A program made the position numbers and the translations under genes. Under the pieces are notes generated by a model, which worked only from the letters and a program-made list of their open reading frames with translations, was not told where the DNA came from and ran no database searches. Of a stretch of 54,661 nucleotides of DNA, positions 39,530 through 48,032 are shown piece after piece; the stretch's first letter is position 1; the number at the start of each line of letters is the position of its first letter. Source of the stretch: Leptospira sp. (lineage in GTDB: Bacteria > Spirochaetota > Leptospiria > Leptospirales > Leptospiraceae); contig JACVCB010000025.1 in assembly GCA_016742255.1 (NCBI GenBank), positions 1-54,661 on the forward strand, given 5' to 3'.

Positions 39530-41164
39530 ATGAAACCAAACAAGAATCGATCGGTATCAGTATATTCATTTGTTTTCAAAACATACCTTCAGTATCTTTA
39601 CCTTACCAAATGGTTTAAAAAAATTTCCTCTAAAGAAAAATATGATACAAAACGAATTCTGTTTTTAAAAAAGAAAGGGATCGAAACTAAAAACTTATTT
39701 TTTCAATTGGGTGGCGTTTACATCAAAATTGGCCAATTTGTCAGTAACTTGTTCCATATCCTTCCTGAAGAATTCCTTTGGGAATTACAAGACCTACAGG
39801 ATAAAATTCCGCCAAGAGACTTCCTTGAAATCAATGAGCGTTGGAAATTAGACTTTGGAAAATCAATGTCGGAGATCTTTGAAACATTGGACAAAGAATC
39901 TTATGCAAGTGCATCCACTGCACAAGTCCATATCGGAACTTACCAAAACAAAAAAGTAGCGATTAAAACTTTATACCCAGGGATAGAAGAGACTGCCAAG
40001 TCTGATATAAAAACAATTTCTAAAGTTGTATGGATCATTGATCGATTTGTCATCAAAATCTCGGGGAAAGAGGTGATTGAACAATTACAATCCATGATCC
40101 ATGCTGAATTGGATCTTCGAACCGAATTAAAGAATTTAAAAATCCTCAAACAAATGTTTGCTCTAGAAAAAGATTTTTACATTCCAAGTCCCATAGAGGA
40201 ACTCTGCGGTCGGCATACCTTAGTCACAGAATTTGTAGAAGGAAAAAAGATTACTGAATTAGAAGGAGAACCTCTTTATTCCAAACGAAACCCAAATCTA
40301 GAAAAATTAATCAAAGCTTATATCTTAATGGTGTTTGAGTATCGTTTTTTTCATGCAGATCCTCATCCAGGGAACTTGATTTTTATGGAAACGGGAGAAT
40401 TATGCTTAATTGATTTTGGAGCCGTTCAGTCAATCTCCGAAGAAGAAACCCAAATCCTCGAACGAATTTTGGTTGGAGCCATGCGGAAAGATTACCATCT
40501 CGTTGCCGAATCTATGTATGAATTAGGTGCTGTAACAGAATCCTTATCGAAAGAAGAACTCACAAAAATTGTAAAATATTCATTGGAAAAACTAAATCGA
40601 ATTTTAGCGGATACAAACCATTTTAGAAACTTAAGTTTGGATACATTACGTCCAGGGGATGATCTTCGTTTTTTAAAAGAAATCCAAGTTAGCTTAAAAC
40701 AATTGTTAGCCAGTTTAAAACTCCCACCAAATTTCCTAAGTTTACATAGAGTTTTAGCATTACTGCTCGGAAATTTTTCCTATTTAGATCCAACTCGTTC
40801 CATGATTGAATATGCGGAAAAACCATTTTCACAAATTGTTCTCAAAGGAAGTAGTTTTAAGAAACTTTGGCGGGATGAGGGAGAAGAGTTTATAACGAGT
40901 TTGTTTTCTTTACCCAAAGAACTAAACGATTTTTTATATAAGTGGAATCGTGGCGAATTTCAGCCTAAGGAAGATCATAAATGGGCAGAACTAAAACTTA
41001 GAGAAATTCTCACTTTTGGAATATTAGGTACACTATTTTTCTATTTTGGAATGCATTATGCGGAAAAATTATGGAAAGAACCAAGCATAATATTTTATAT
41101 ACTATCAGGACTTAGTTTCTGGTCACTTGCAAAATCCAGTCTAAGTTTCTGGAAACTAAAATAA
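39530..41164 (+). CDS. UbiB/ABC1/AarF-family protein kinase-like protein
   Basis: 544 residues. Family hallmarks: KIGQ in GGVYIKIGQFVSN, the Ala-rich loop as SASTAQVHIG, Lys in VAIKTLYPG, catalytic loop FFHADPHPGNLIF and metal site LIDFGAVQ. The C-terminus has two membrane helices (FGILGTLFFYFGMHYAE and IIFYILSGLSFW). UbiB proteins support ubiquinone synthesis or act as small-molecule or lipid kinases/ATPases. The window also encodes MqnA of menaquinone synthesis, so a role outside ubiquinone is possible. Confidence 0.9.
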   Translation: MKPNKNRSVSVYSFVFKTYLQYLYLTKWFKKISSKEKYDTKRILFLKKKGIETKNLFFQLGGVYIKIGQFVSNLFHILPEEFLWELQDLQDKIPPRDFLEINERWKLDFGKSMSEIFETLDKESYASASTAQVHIGTYQNKKVAIKTLYPGIEETAKSDIKTISKVVWIIDRFVIKISGKEVIEQLQSMIHAELDLRTELKNLKILKQMFALEKDFYIPSPIEELCGRHTLVTEFVEGKKITELEGEPLYSKRNPNLEKLIKAYILMVFEYRFFHADPHPGNLIFMETGELCLIDFGAVQSISEEETQILERILVGAMRKDYHLVAESMYELGAVTESLSKEELTKIVKYSLEKLNRILADTNHFRNLSLDTLRPGDDLRFLKEIQVSLKQLLASLKLPPNFLSLHRVLALLLGNFSYLDPTRSMIEYAEKPFSQIVLKGSSFKKLWRDEGEEFITSLFSLPKELNDFLYKWNRGEFQPKEDHKWAELKLREILTFGILGTLFFYFGMHYAEKLWKEPSIIFYILSGLSFWSLAKSSLSFWKLK

Positions 41165-41188
41165 ACGTAAAAAAGAACGAACCTCCGT

Positions 41189-41749
41189 ATGAAATTACCT
41201 AACACACCATTTTTTTCTGTTTTTAAACCTGGTTACTTGGCATTTGTTGCCTTTGGACTTTTTTTAGATTTACTCACTAAATATATCATCATTACAAAGA
41301 TGGATGCACATGAAAGTATTCCTGTGTTAGGTGATTTTTTTAGATTATCACTTACTTTTAATACAGGATTTGTGTTTGGATTATTCCAAGACAATGCTTT
41401 GCCTTCGTTATTCGCAACTGGATTTGCGATTGTTTTTTTAATCTTTTATCGGTGGCAAAATTCTGACCTTGGAAATGTTTGGGGTTGGAATTTTGTTATG
41501 GCAGGTGCCTTTGGCAATTTTTTAGATAAATTTTTTGTCAAAATTCCTGGAACTGGATTTCGATTTGGATTTAGCCCTGAAAAACCTGGGATTGAATTCA
41601 TCGGTGTTGTCGACTTTTTGGATTTTGAATGGCCAGACTTCTTACTCTTTGACCGATGGCCTGCATTTAATGTGGCAGATTCTTGTGTATCCATCGGTAT
41701 TGTAATTTTGTTATTTACAATGGATTGGAAGGAATTGGATAAAAAATAA
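41189..41749 (+). CDS. lspA: Lipoprotein signal peptidase (signal peptidase II)
   Basis: Aspartic membrane protease that cuts the signal peptide of prolipoproteins at the lipidated Cys. Four membrane helices. Motifs: [12 protein letters not shown] with the first Asp, [10 protein letters not shown], the catalytic Asp in [11 protein letters not shown], and the second in [11 protein letters not shown]. 186 residues, a little longer than E. coli LspA because of an insertion (about 119-160) between the two catalytic Asp residues. Follows the UbiB-family gene after 24 bases. Confidence 0.94.
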   Translation: MKLPNTPFFSVFKPGYLAFVAFGLFLDLLTKYIIITKMDAHESIPVLGDFFRLSLTFNTGFVFGLFQDNALPSLFATGFAIVFLIFYRWQNSDLGNVWGWNFVMAGAFGNFLDKFFVKIPGTGFRFGFSPEKPGIEFIGVVDFLDFEWPDFLLFDRWPAFNVADSCVSIGIVILLFTMDWKELDKK

Positions 41750-41777
41750 TCCAATTCCCGAAAGGAAACAAACGATT

Positions 41778-41817
41778 CCATTTAAGAAAGTTGAAAACAA
41801 AACTCCTTCTTAAATGG
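41778..41817. terminator. Hairpin between convergent lspA and the nitrilase-fold gene
   Basis: CCATTTAAGAA (41778-41788) pairs perfectly with TTCTTAAATGG (41807-41817), and inside AGTT (41789-41792) pairs with AACT (41801-41804), giving a 15-bp stem with a two-base bulge. There is no clean T-run on the plus strand; on the minus strand a T-rich stretch follows. A shared terminator between two gene ends is likely. Confidence 0.5.
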
Positions 41818-41874
41818 GAAACAGCTTTTCAATTGCTCTTAAATTTTTTCGAGAAAATCTTACCGATTGGTAAC

Positions 41875-42585
41875 TTATAATAAATAACTTCTCATCACGT
41901 TGACGGATAAGGTTTTAAAAACATCCTTATCTTCTTCAATTTTTCCGACTTTCCAATTGATTCCTGAAGGTGATGCATACAAACTTCTAGCAGGTTTTCC
42001 ATCGGTAGGACCACAAACTCGGATTAAATGGATGTTTCTCTCTTTTGCAAGGTTTTCGTAATCACTTAAATCTTCTTCATAAGTTCGATTCGAACTTGCC
42101 GAATCTAAATGGAAAATGATTTCAATATTTTCCTTTTTGAATTCATCCCAAATGGATTTGTTTTGGATATCTTCACCAAGTAATAATCCGAACCGAAGTC
42201 CACCCATAATGAAAATAGATTCCGTTACACCTTCAGTCACGCCTTGGTCATTCGTTTGGTTTAAAGTTTTTTTCTCATAAAAATCAACTAACACCAGTGA
42301 TTGGACAATTGGTAAGGCAGCCACCAGTTTTCCATTTTCATTATTTCGGTAATGGCTACCACCAAGGATCACACCTGAAAATTTCTCAGAAATTTCTAAG
42401 ATATGATCTTGGTATTCTTTTTCGTGTTTTGTTCCTTCATTGGGAGATACACTTTGAAACAAGTGTGGGTAACCTTCTGGTAATAATAAAAAATGTGCCT
42501 TACTTTGTTGGATTTTTACAATTTCATCATGGGTAATTCGTTTGTGCAGATTCTTTTGGTAAATTGCGATTTTTATGACTGCCAT
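41875..42585 (-). CDS. Nitrilase-fold protein lacking the catalytic Cys
   Basis: 236 residues with the layout of the carbon-nitrogen hydrolase superfamily: strand plus Glu37 in FLLLPEGYPH, Lys105/106 in DFYEKKTLN, then RFGLLLGEDIQ (131-141), where the usual G-x-x-x-C-x-D reads G-L-L-L-G-E-D: the nucleophile Cys is Gly137. Asp139 is kept. It is therefore likely a non-catalytic binding protein or has a new activity. Its ATG overlaps the stop of the upstream large unknown gene, so the two are translated together. Cys191 is elsewhere and not at the active site. Confidence 0.7.
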   Translation of the reverse strand: MAVIKIAIYQKNLHKRITHDEIVKIQQSKAHFLLLPEGYPHLFQSVSPNEGTKHEKEYQDHILEISEKFSGVILGGSHYRNNENGKLVAALPIVQSLVLVDFYEKKTLNQTNDQGVTEGVTESIFIMGGLRFGLLLGEDIQNKSIWDEFKKENIEIIFHLDSASSNRTYEEDLSDYENLAKERNIHLIRVCGPTDGKPARSLYASPSGINWKVGKIEEDKDVFKTLSVNVMRSYLL

Positions 42586-44507
42586 TAAAAAGGGTTTCCT
42601 TTTGGTAAAATGTCATCATCGGAAAGGTCATCAATACTGTCTTCATTTGTTTCTTCGAGGTCAGTAGTCTCATTCGAAGTAATATCTGCACCCGCATTTT
42701 GAACTTCTGGCGTTCCAGATTCGGAATCATTTTCCAAATCACTTGCATCGGGAGAATTGTTTTCTTTCGCAGTTTCTGACTCCACTCCAAACGAAGATTT
42801 CATTTGTTCAGGAGTTAGTTCAACAAGGCCACCGAATAAATCTCCCGTTTCAATACGATCATGCAAAGCAAGTAAGTAACAATAAGCTTCCATGATACAT
42901 TGTTTGACGGGTTTTTTATTGAGTCGTTTACGTGACTCCATTGAATCCAATGTCAAAATATCATTCATATTCGCTACAATTTCCTTTTTCCCCTTCATGT
43001 CTTTGATGAGGGTGAGAAGTGAGTCTCTTGACTTTAAACTAAAGTCTTTAATCGCCATTCGCACTGTTCTGGACTGTCCTGTGCGTTTTTGTTCGATTCC
43101 AGTTAGTTTTTTAGAAGCTTCAATGTAATTTGCACCAGGATTTGCTTTGTGTTTTTCTAATTCTCTTAATATATCGTGGTAAATTCGAAATTGGTCAATG
43201 ATGGTGCGTGTACTTTCATAAATGTCCAACATCTTCTGACGGTAATCAACTTTTACTCCATTTATCGATCCAGGTTTGATATCGATTTTTTTGGTAGTCA
43301 TCACAAAGGAATATTCATCATCAAATTCGTAAAAATAGAATAGGGCAAGAAGTGCTTTATCCGCATCGGGAATGTTAGCGTATTCATTTTTTGGATCAAA
43401 TTTTTTACGCAACTTTGGTATAGAATACATTTGCATCAAACGTAATCCATAGGCTTGTTCTTTGGATAATGGAACTTCTTCTTCCTTTTTATCCTCTTCC
43501 TTGTTTGCGTTTTCTGCTTCTTTATCTTCTTTTGTTTCTACCGGTTTTCCACCTGGAACATTCTCTCCGGATTTTCTTTGGCCAGGTTTGTCTTCAGGTG
43601 TAATGCCTAAAAGATTTTCCATATAACGAGAAATAAGCGGGATATTTTTGTTTTCTGCACGAATCACAACTAGATATAACCGATCAAAAAATCCATCAAA
43701 CAAAGTATCTATTTCTTGCAAAACTTTTCGTTTTTTGTTCGCATAAATTAGGGCAGGTTTCCCTTCTAACTTTTGTAATTCGTCATAGGCTTGCGAAAAC
43801 GATTTTTTTAAAGTCTCTTGGTATGGATAAAGAATGTACATTCTTTTAAACAAAGAGTAAATTTGGTTTTTGACACGTTCAATCGCAACTGGTGATTCAG
43901 GTGCTGTCATGATGGGTTCAGTGATATCTGTCAGTTCTGGGCCATTGTATAATTTTTGCCCCATAGCTAAAAGTTCAATAAGTAATGGGTTTATACGATC
44001 AAGGGCTTTACTGAGTTGTGGTGAATATTGTTGGTTTGCGAGTAACTCATTTCCACTGTATTGGAGTTCGATCAGTGCTTGTTTTCCACGGATTGAAAAA
44101 TCATGCATGAATTTAGGTGTTAGGTCACTTGATCCAAAGGAAGTGACTCTTGCTAACCAACATTTTAATTTGACCGAAAACCTTGCGGAAAAACTACTGA
44201 TTTCTTTTTCGTATTGTGCTTTGGAATCAAGTTGTGATTTGGAATTAGAAGTATCTTGTTTAGAAGGACTGCCTCCGCCACTTCCACCGCGGTTTCCTTG
44301 GCGACTGTCCTCATTTCCTCGAGATACAGTACTTTGTCTCAGTTTTGGTTCTGGACGAGTTTTTTTATTGTCATCATCTTTTGGAGGAGTTTTCTCTTTG
44401 ATGACTTCTCCACCAGCGCTTTTAAACTTATTGAACATATCCTTTCGTTGGGAATCGTCCAGTTTTCCTACGCCAATGGCCCGCTTGGTATTATCGAAAT
44501 CGCCCAT
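42585..44507 (-). CDS. Large hypothetical protein, 640 residues
   Basis: I do not recognise a family. From ATG 44507 it begins MGDFDNTKRAIGVGKLDDSQ, followed by a Lys/Arg/Ser/Gly-rich disordered segment (about 35-90; GGSGGGSPSKQDTSNSKS), a largely helical middle, a second Glu/Lys-rich linker around residues 305-345, another helical block, and an acidic tail (NETTDLEETNEDSIDDLSDD). No signal peptide or membrane helix, so cytoplasmic. A TTG at 44564 could add 19 residues. Co-translated with the nitrilase-fold gene; divergent from the MoxR/VWA pair. It may be a scaffold for that module; this is inference. Confidence 0.75.
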   Translation of the reverse strand: MGDFDNTKRAIGVGKLDDSQRKDMFNKFKSAGGEVIKEKTPPKDDDNKKTRPEPKLRQSTVSRGNEDSRQGNRGGSGGGSPSKQDTSNSKSQLDSKAQYEKEISSFSARFSVKLKCWLARVTSFGSSDLTPKFMHDFSIRGKQALIELQYSGNELLANQQYSPQLSKALDRINPLLIELLAMGQKLYNGPELTDITEPIMTAPESPVAIERVKNQIYSLFKRMYILYPYQETLKKSFSQAYDELQKLEGKPALIYANKKRKVLQEIDTLFDGFFDRLYLVVIRAENKNIPLISRYMENLLGITPEDKPGQRKSGENVPGGKPVETKEDKEAENANKEEDKKEEEVPLSKEQAYGLRLMQMYSIPKLRKKFDPKNEYANIPDADKALLALFYFYEFDDEYSFVMTTKKIDIKPGSINGVKVDYRQKMLDIYESTRTIIDQFRIYHDILRELEKHKANPGANYIEASKKLTGIEQKRTGQSRTVRMAIKDFSLKSRDSLLTLIKDMKGKKEIVANMNDILTLDSMESRKRLNKKPVKQCIMEAYCYLLALHDRIETGDLFGGLVELTPEQMKSSFGVESETAKENNSPDASDLENDSESGTPEVQNAGADITSNETTDLEETNEDSIDDLSDDDILPKGNPF

Positions 44508-44619
44508 ATATTTACTATCGTTCCAATTTCTCAATATGGGAACCCAATTTCTTTCAAAAAGCAATTTTTAGTAGATTCCCCCGTTTTTCGAAAAAGATTG
44601 GAGTCCAAAAGGAAAGACT

Positions 44620-45408
44620 ATGGCAGATTATATCCTATCAGATGATTTAAAAGAAGCAGTACAAGTGGCAGAGATCACAAAACGTCCGCTCCTTTTGAAA
44701 GGAGAACCTGGAACTGGTAAAACCCTTCTTGCAAGTTTCCTTGCAGAAACCAAAAATCTCCCTTTTTACCGTTGGCACATCAAATCAACGAGCCTAGCCA
44801 AAGAAGGTTTGTATTTTTACGATGCGGTTTCCAGGCTGAATGACTCTCGTTTCCCTGAAGAAGAAGCTATGAACCGGGTACGTGATGTCAAAAACTACAT
44901 TCGACTTGGTGCTCTTGGGGAAGCGTTCCTACATCCAAAAAAGTCTGTTGTCCTCATTGATGAAATCGATAAAGCGGACATTGAATTCCCCAATGATTTG
45001 TTACTCGAACTTGATAAAATGGAATTTTTTATCCCTGAAACCAAAGAACACATTGTAGCGAAAGAACGTCCGATTGTAATCATCACTTCCAATAATGAAA
45101 AGGAACTTCCAGATGCGTTTTTACGTCGTTGTATTTTCCATTACATCGAATTTCCCAAACGTGAATCGATGAAAGAAATCATCAAAGCCCATTACCCTTC
45201 CATAGAAACGGAATTCATGGAAAAAGCACTCGCCATGTTTTATTCTATACGCAAAATAGAAAGCCTTCGAAAAAAACCATCCACTAGTGAATTATTGGAT
45301 TGGATCCAAGTATTACTGATTTCGGGAGAGAAATTAGAATCGAATAAAAATCCTTTCGCCGGTACTTTATTTAAATCAGAAGACGATTACAGGGTGTACT
45401 TAAACTAA
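44620..45408 (+). CDS. MoxR-type AAA+ ATPase
   Basis: AAA+ ATPase, 262 residues, of the MoxR/CoxD kind that remodels partner complexes with a VWA protein. Walker A GEPGTGKT (28-35), Walker B SVVLIDEIDKAD (about 108-119), sensor IITSNNEKELPDAFLRRCIF with the Arg finger pair. It is short, with only a small lid at the C-terminus. The VWA gene starts two bases after its stop. Ribosome binding site GGAAAG a few bases before the ATG. Confidence 0.91.
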   Translation: MADYILSDDLKEAVQVAEITKRPLLLKGEPGTGKTLLASFLAETKNLPFYRWHIKSTSLAKEGLYFYDAVSRLNDSRFPEEEAMNRVRDVKNYIRLGALGEAFLHPKKSVVLIDEIDKADIEFPNDLLLELDKMEFFIPETKEHIVAKERPIVIITSNNEKELPDAFLRRCIFHYIEFPKRESMKEIIKAHYPSIETEFMEKALAMFYSIRKIESLRKKPSTSELLDWIQVLLISGEKLESNKNPFAGTLFKSEDDYRVYLN

Positions 45409-45409
45409 T

Positions 45410-46612
45410 ATGTTCCTCGATTTTTTCTATAACCTGCGAAAAGAAACAGTCCCTTGTTCTACGGGAGAACTCATTGCGTTTTTAGAAAGTATTCGTAAAC
45501 TCACTGACCCCACAGGTTATATTTCCCTCGAGCAGTTGTATAGGGTAGGAAGGCTTAATTTTGCAAAAGATTTAAAACACTACGATTCTTATGACTTAGC
45601 CTTTGGAAAAACATTTGGAAGTTGGAAGGAACAAAGGATTCAGTTTCGTGATCTCCTTATGGAATGGTTAGAAGAAAATCTTCCAAAAGATCTTTCGGAC
45701 GAACAAAAACAAAAAGCACCTAACCTCAGCATGGAAGAGGTCATTGAAGAATTGAAAAAACGACTCGCCGAACAAAAAGAACGACATGATGGCGGAAGTA
45801 AGTGGGTTGGAACCTCTGGCACCAGTCCTTTTGGAAATTCCGGATTTAACCCCAACGGGTTATCAATTGGTGGCAATACGGAAGGACAGGGGAATAGGTC
45901 TGGTGTTAGCCTTTGGAATGAACGAAAGTACAAAGCTTATCGGGAAGATGAAATTTTAGACACTCGTTCCATCCAATTAGCTCTGAAGGAACTTCGTTTT
46001 TTGAAAAAGGAAGGAAAACGAGAACTCCACGTTGACAAAACCATTGACAAAACCTGCGAAAATGGTGGTGAGATTGAACTTGTAGAAGAACGAGAGAGAA
46101 AAAATTCTCTGAGGCTTGTCCTCATTATGGACATTGGTGGGAGTATGACCCCACATTCAGACAGGGTCAGTAAATTATTCAGTGCCAGCAGAGGATTGTA
46201 TCACTTTAAAGAAGTACATAATTATTTTTTCCATAATATCTTTCACGAATACCTATATGCCAATCACGAATTCCAATCACGAATTTCTTTAAAACATTTT
46301 GAAGAAAAGTATAGGAAAAATACAAAACTAATTTTTGTTGGGGATGCTTACATGGCACCTTACGAACTGATGGGAACACCTTACAATGTCTATGCGTATC
46401 ATTCCCACTCAAAAGAAGAAAAGGAAAAAAAAGCGAAGAGTGGTTTGGAGTGTTTGAAAGAATTAGTTGGTTATTTCCCTGATTCTGTTTGGTTAAACCC
46501 AGAACCAAAACGTTTTTGGGGGGCACCTACCATAGAGGCCATTGAAGATGTTGTACCTATGTTTCCACTGACGATTGAAGGTCTCAGAAAAGCCGTAAAA
46601 CATCTGGTTTGA
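45410..46612 (+). CDS. VWA-domain protein (CoxE-like), partner of MoxR
   Basis: 400 residues. N-terminal helical region, Gly/Ser-rich linker (about 135-170; GTSGTSPFGNSGFNPNGLSI), then a von Willebrand A domain from about 225. The metal site reads MDIGGSM (about 240), that is D-x-G-x-S instead of D-x-S-x-S, as in CoxE-like proteins. Later GDAYMAPYEL and PKRFWGAPTIEAI fit the same family. MoxR/VWA pairs load metals or mature enzymes; no CO-dehydrogenase genes are near. A perfect 13-base tandem repeat lies inside (46260-46285). Confidence 0.87.
   Translation: MFLDFFYNLRKETVPCSTGELIAFLESIRKLTDPTGYISLEQLYRVGRLNFAKDLKHYDSYDLAFGKTFGSWKEQRIQFRDLLMEWLEENLPKDLSDEQKQKAPNLSMEEVIEELKKRLAEQKERHDGGSKWVGTSGTSPFGNSGFNPNGLSIGGNTEGQGNRSGVSLWNERKYKAYREDEILDTRSIQLALKELRFLKKEGKRELHVDKTIDKTCENGGEIELVEERERKNSLRLVLIMDIGGSMTPHSDRVSKLFSASRGLYHFKEVHNYFFHNIFHEYLYANHEFQSRISLKHFEEKYRKNTKLIFVGDAYMAPYELMGTPYNVYAYHSHSKEEKEKKAKSGLECLKELVGYFPDSVWLNPEPKRFWGAPTIEAIEDVVPMFPLTIEGLRKAVKHLV
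46260..46285 (+). repeat. Perfect 13-bp tandem duplication in the VWA gene
   Basis: CCAATCACGAATT occurs twice head to tail (46260-46272 and 46273-46285). The unit is not a multiple of three, so the two copies are read in different frames (NHEF then QSRI). Loss or gain of one copy would shift the frame. Confidence 0.8.
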
Positions 46613-46673
46613 AGAAAAGAATCCTTCAGATTTGATTCATTTTCTCCTTTGAATTTGTCGTTAATTAGAGTAA

Positions 46674-48020
46674 ATGTCCATTCAAATCTCCATTCCTAGT
46701 CTGGTCATTTGTCTCATTAACCTCTGTACACTTGCGTTTTATTATTCGTTTTATCGTTTCCATTTTTATCGTTTTACAGAAGGATTTTTACAATACACAG
46801 CCCTGGCTTTTTCCTTATTTAGCGCAGGGATAGCCATTGGGTTACAAGAAATGTTATTGCAATTGGTACCGAGTGGTGGACCCGTTTGGAATTCTTTTTT
46901 TCTTTCCTCCTTTGTGGAAGAGTTTGCAAAGTTATTAGGAATTTATCTCTTTTTTAGCAAAAACCAAGATGAGTTCACAGTGACCGATGGAATTTTTTAT
47001 GGATTGGTTTTGGGTGGAGGATTTGGGTTAGTTGAAAACATTCTCTATTTTATCAACACTGGACTTTGGTCCCAAGTGTTACGATCCATCACTGCACTTC
47101 CCATCCATATGATGAACGGAGGACTTGTTGGTGCCTTTACCATGATGTTCCTCTTTCATAAAAATCCAGTTTTTAAATGGGGAAATTTGTTCAGCGGATT
47201 TTTGATCTGTGTTTTTTTCCATGGGTTGTATAATCTTTCGCTTTTCCAAGAAATTGACCTCTTACTCATATTACCCATTTGTATCTTGGCTTTATTTTTT
47301 TTACTAGAGTTAACGATTGCAAAATCAAGGATCCTCGTTCCAGGTCATATTTTAAAATTAATGGATATGAGTATGGAAGAGTATGAAATTTTGAGCAGGC
47401 ACAATCGTCATGAAGGATGGATACAAAATGTCCAAAAACATATTTCCACTTCAGGTATTCGTTTATTCCAATACCCAAATCTCCGCCATACCATTTTGAC
47501 CATTTTCTTTTTAGTACCTGGAATTCTTTCTATTTATTTGTTATACGATGCACCTGAATGGATTAGTAGAAAATTTCCAGATTTAGCTCTTCAGGATTAT
47601 TTTGCTCTATTTGTGATGTACCCTATCGTCCTTGCTTTGATGTTTTTCTTTGCAGGTATTCTAAATCCTTATTTTTTTAGGGATCGAATGCTTGCTGTAC
47701 CATTATTTAGTTCTGTTGATATGCATGTTGGAAACAAAGAAGAAAATTCAGCAATTTTCCACATCAAAGCCAATTTGTTTTATTTGCCCACCTCACAAAA
47801 CTATGAAAAGGAAACAAAAGCAAGTTTTGATTTATGGTTAGGGCTCAATTGTTTTTCGGGATTAAAAGGAAAAGTCCTTTGGAGCCGTGAAAATGAAGAA
47901 GGGAATTGTGGAGTGATGTGCCAACTTGATTCCATTCCATTTGCATTTTTAATCAAATGGAACTACTTTCGTTTCAAACAGAATTTAAAAAATCTATTTC
48001 TTAGGAAAGTACAAGTATAA
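46674..48020 (+). CDS. PrsW-family intramembrane metalloprotease with C-terminal extension
   Basis: Membrane protease of the PrsW/CPBP-related group, which in Bacillus cuts an anti-sigma factor. Motifs in order: FVEEFAKLLG (Glu82-Glu83), GFGLVENILYF (Glu121), LPIHMMNGG (His145) and FFHGLYNLSL (His183). About seven helices, then a soluble segment (about 215-275), two more helices (about 280-345) and a final soluble part. At 448 residues it is about twice the size of B. subtilis PrsW. Start by TTAGAG before the ATG. Confidence 0.83.
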   Translation: MSIQISIPSLVICLINLCTLAFYYSFYRFHFYRFTEGFLQYTALAFSLFSAGIAIGLQEMLLQLVPSGGPVWNSFFLSSFVEEFAKLLGIYLFFSKNQDEFTVTDGIFYGLVLGGGFGLVENILYFINTGLWSQVLRSITALPIHMMNGGLVGAFTMMFLFHKNPVFKWGNLFSGFLICVFFHGLYNLSLFQEIDLLLILPICILALFFLLELTIAKSRILVPGHILKLMDMSMEEYEILSRHNRHEGWIQNVQKHISTSGIRLFQYPNLRHTILTIFFLVPGILSIYLLYDAPEWISRKFPDLALQDYFALFVMYPIVLALMFFFAGILNPYFFRDRMLAVPLFSSVDMHVGNKEENSAIFHIKANLFYLPTSQNYEKETKASFDLWLGLNCFSGLKGKVLWSRENEEGNCGVMCQLDSIPFAFLIKWNYFRFKQNLKNLFLRKVQV

Positions 48021-48032
48021 TCGAAATTGGTC

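Noticed and set aside
43870..44571. 233-codon open frame on the plus strand
   Set aside because: Antisense to the large unknown gene; Ser/Leu/Phe-rich as expected from the reverse of a Lys/Glu/Ser-rich gene.
44584..44595. TTTTTCGAAAAA palindrome before the MoxR gene
   Set aside because: A/T-run palindrome expected by chance at this base composition.
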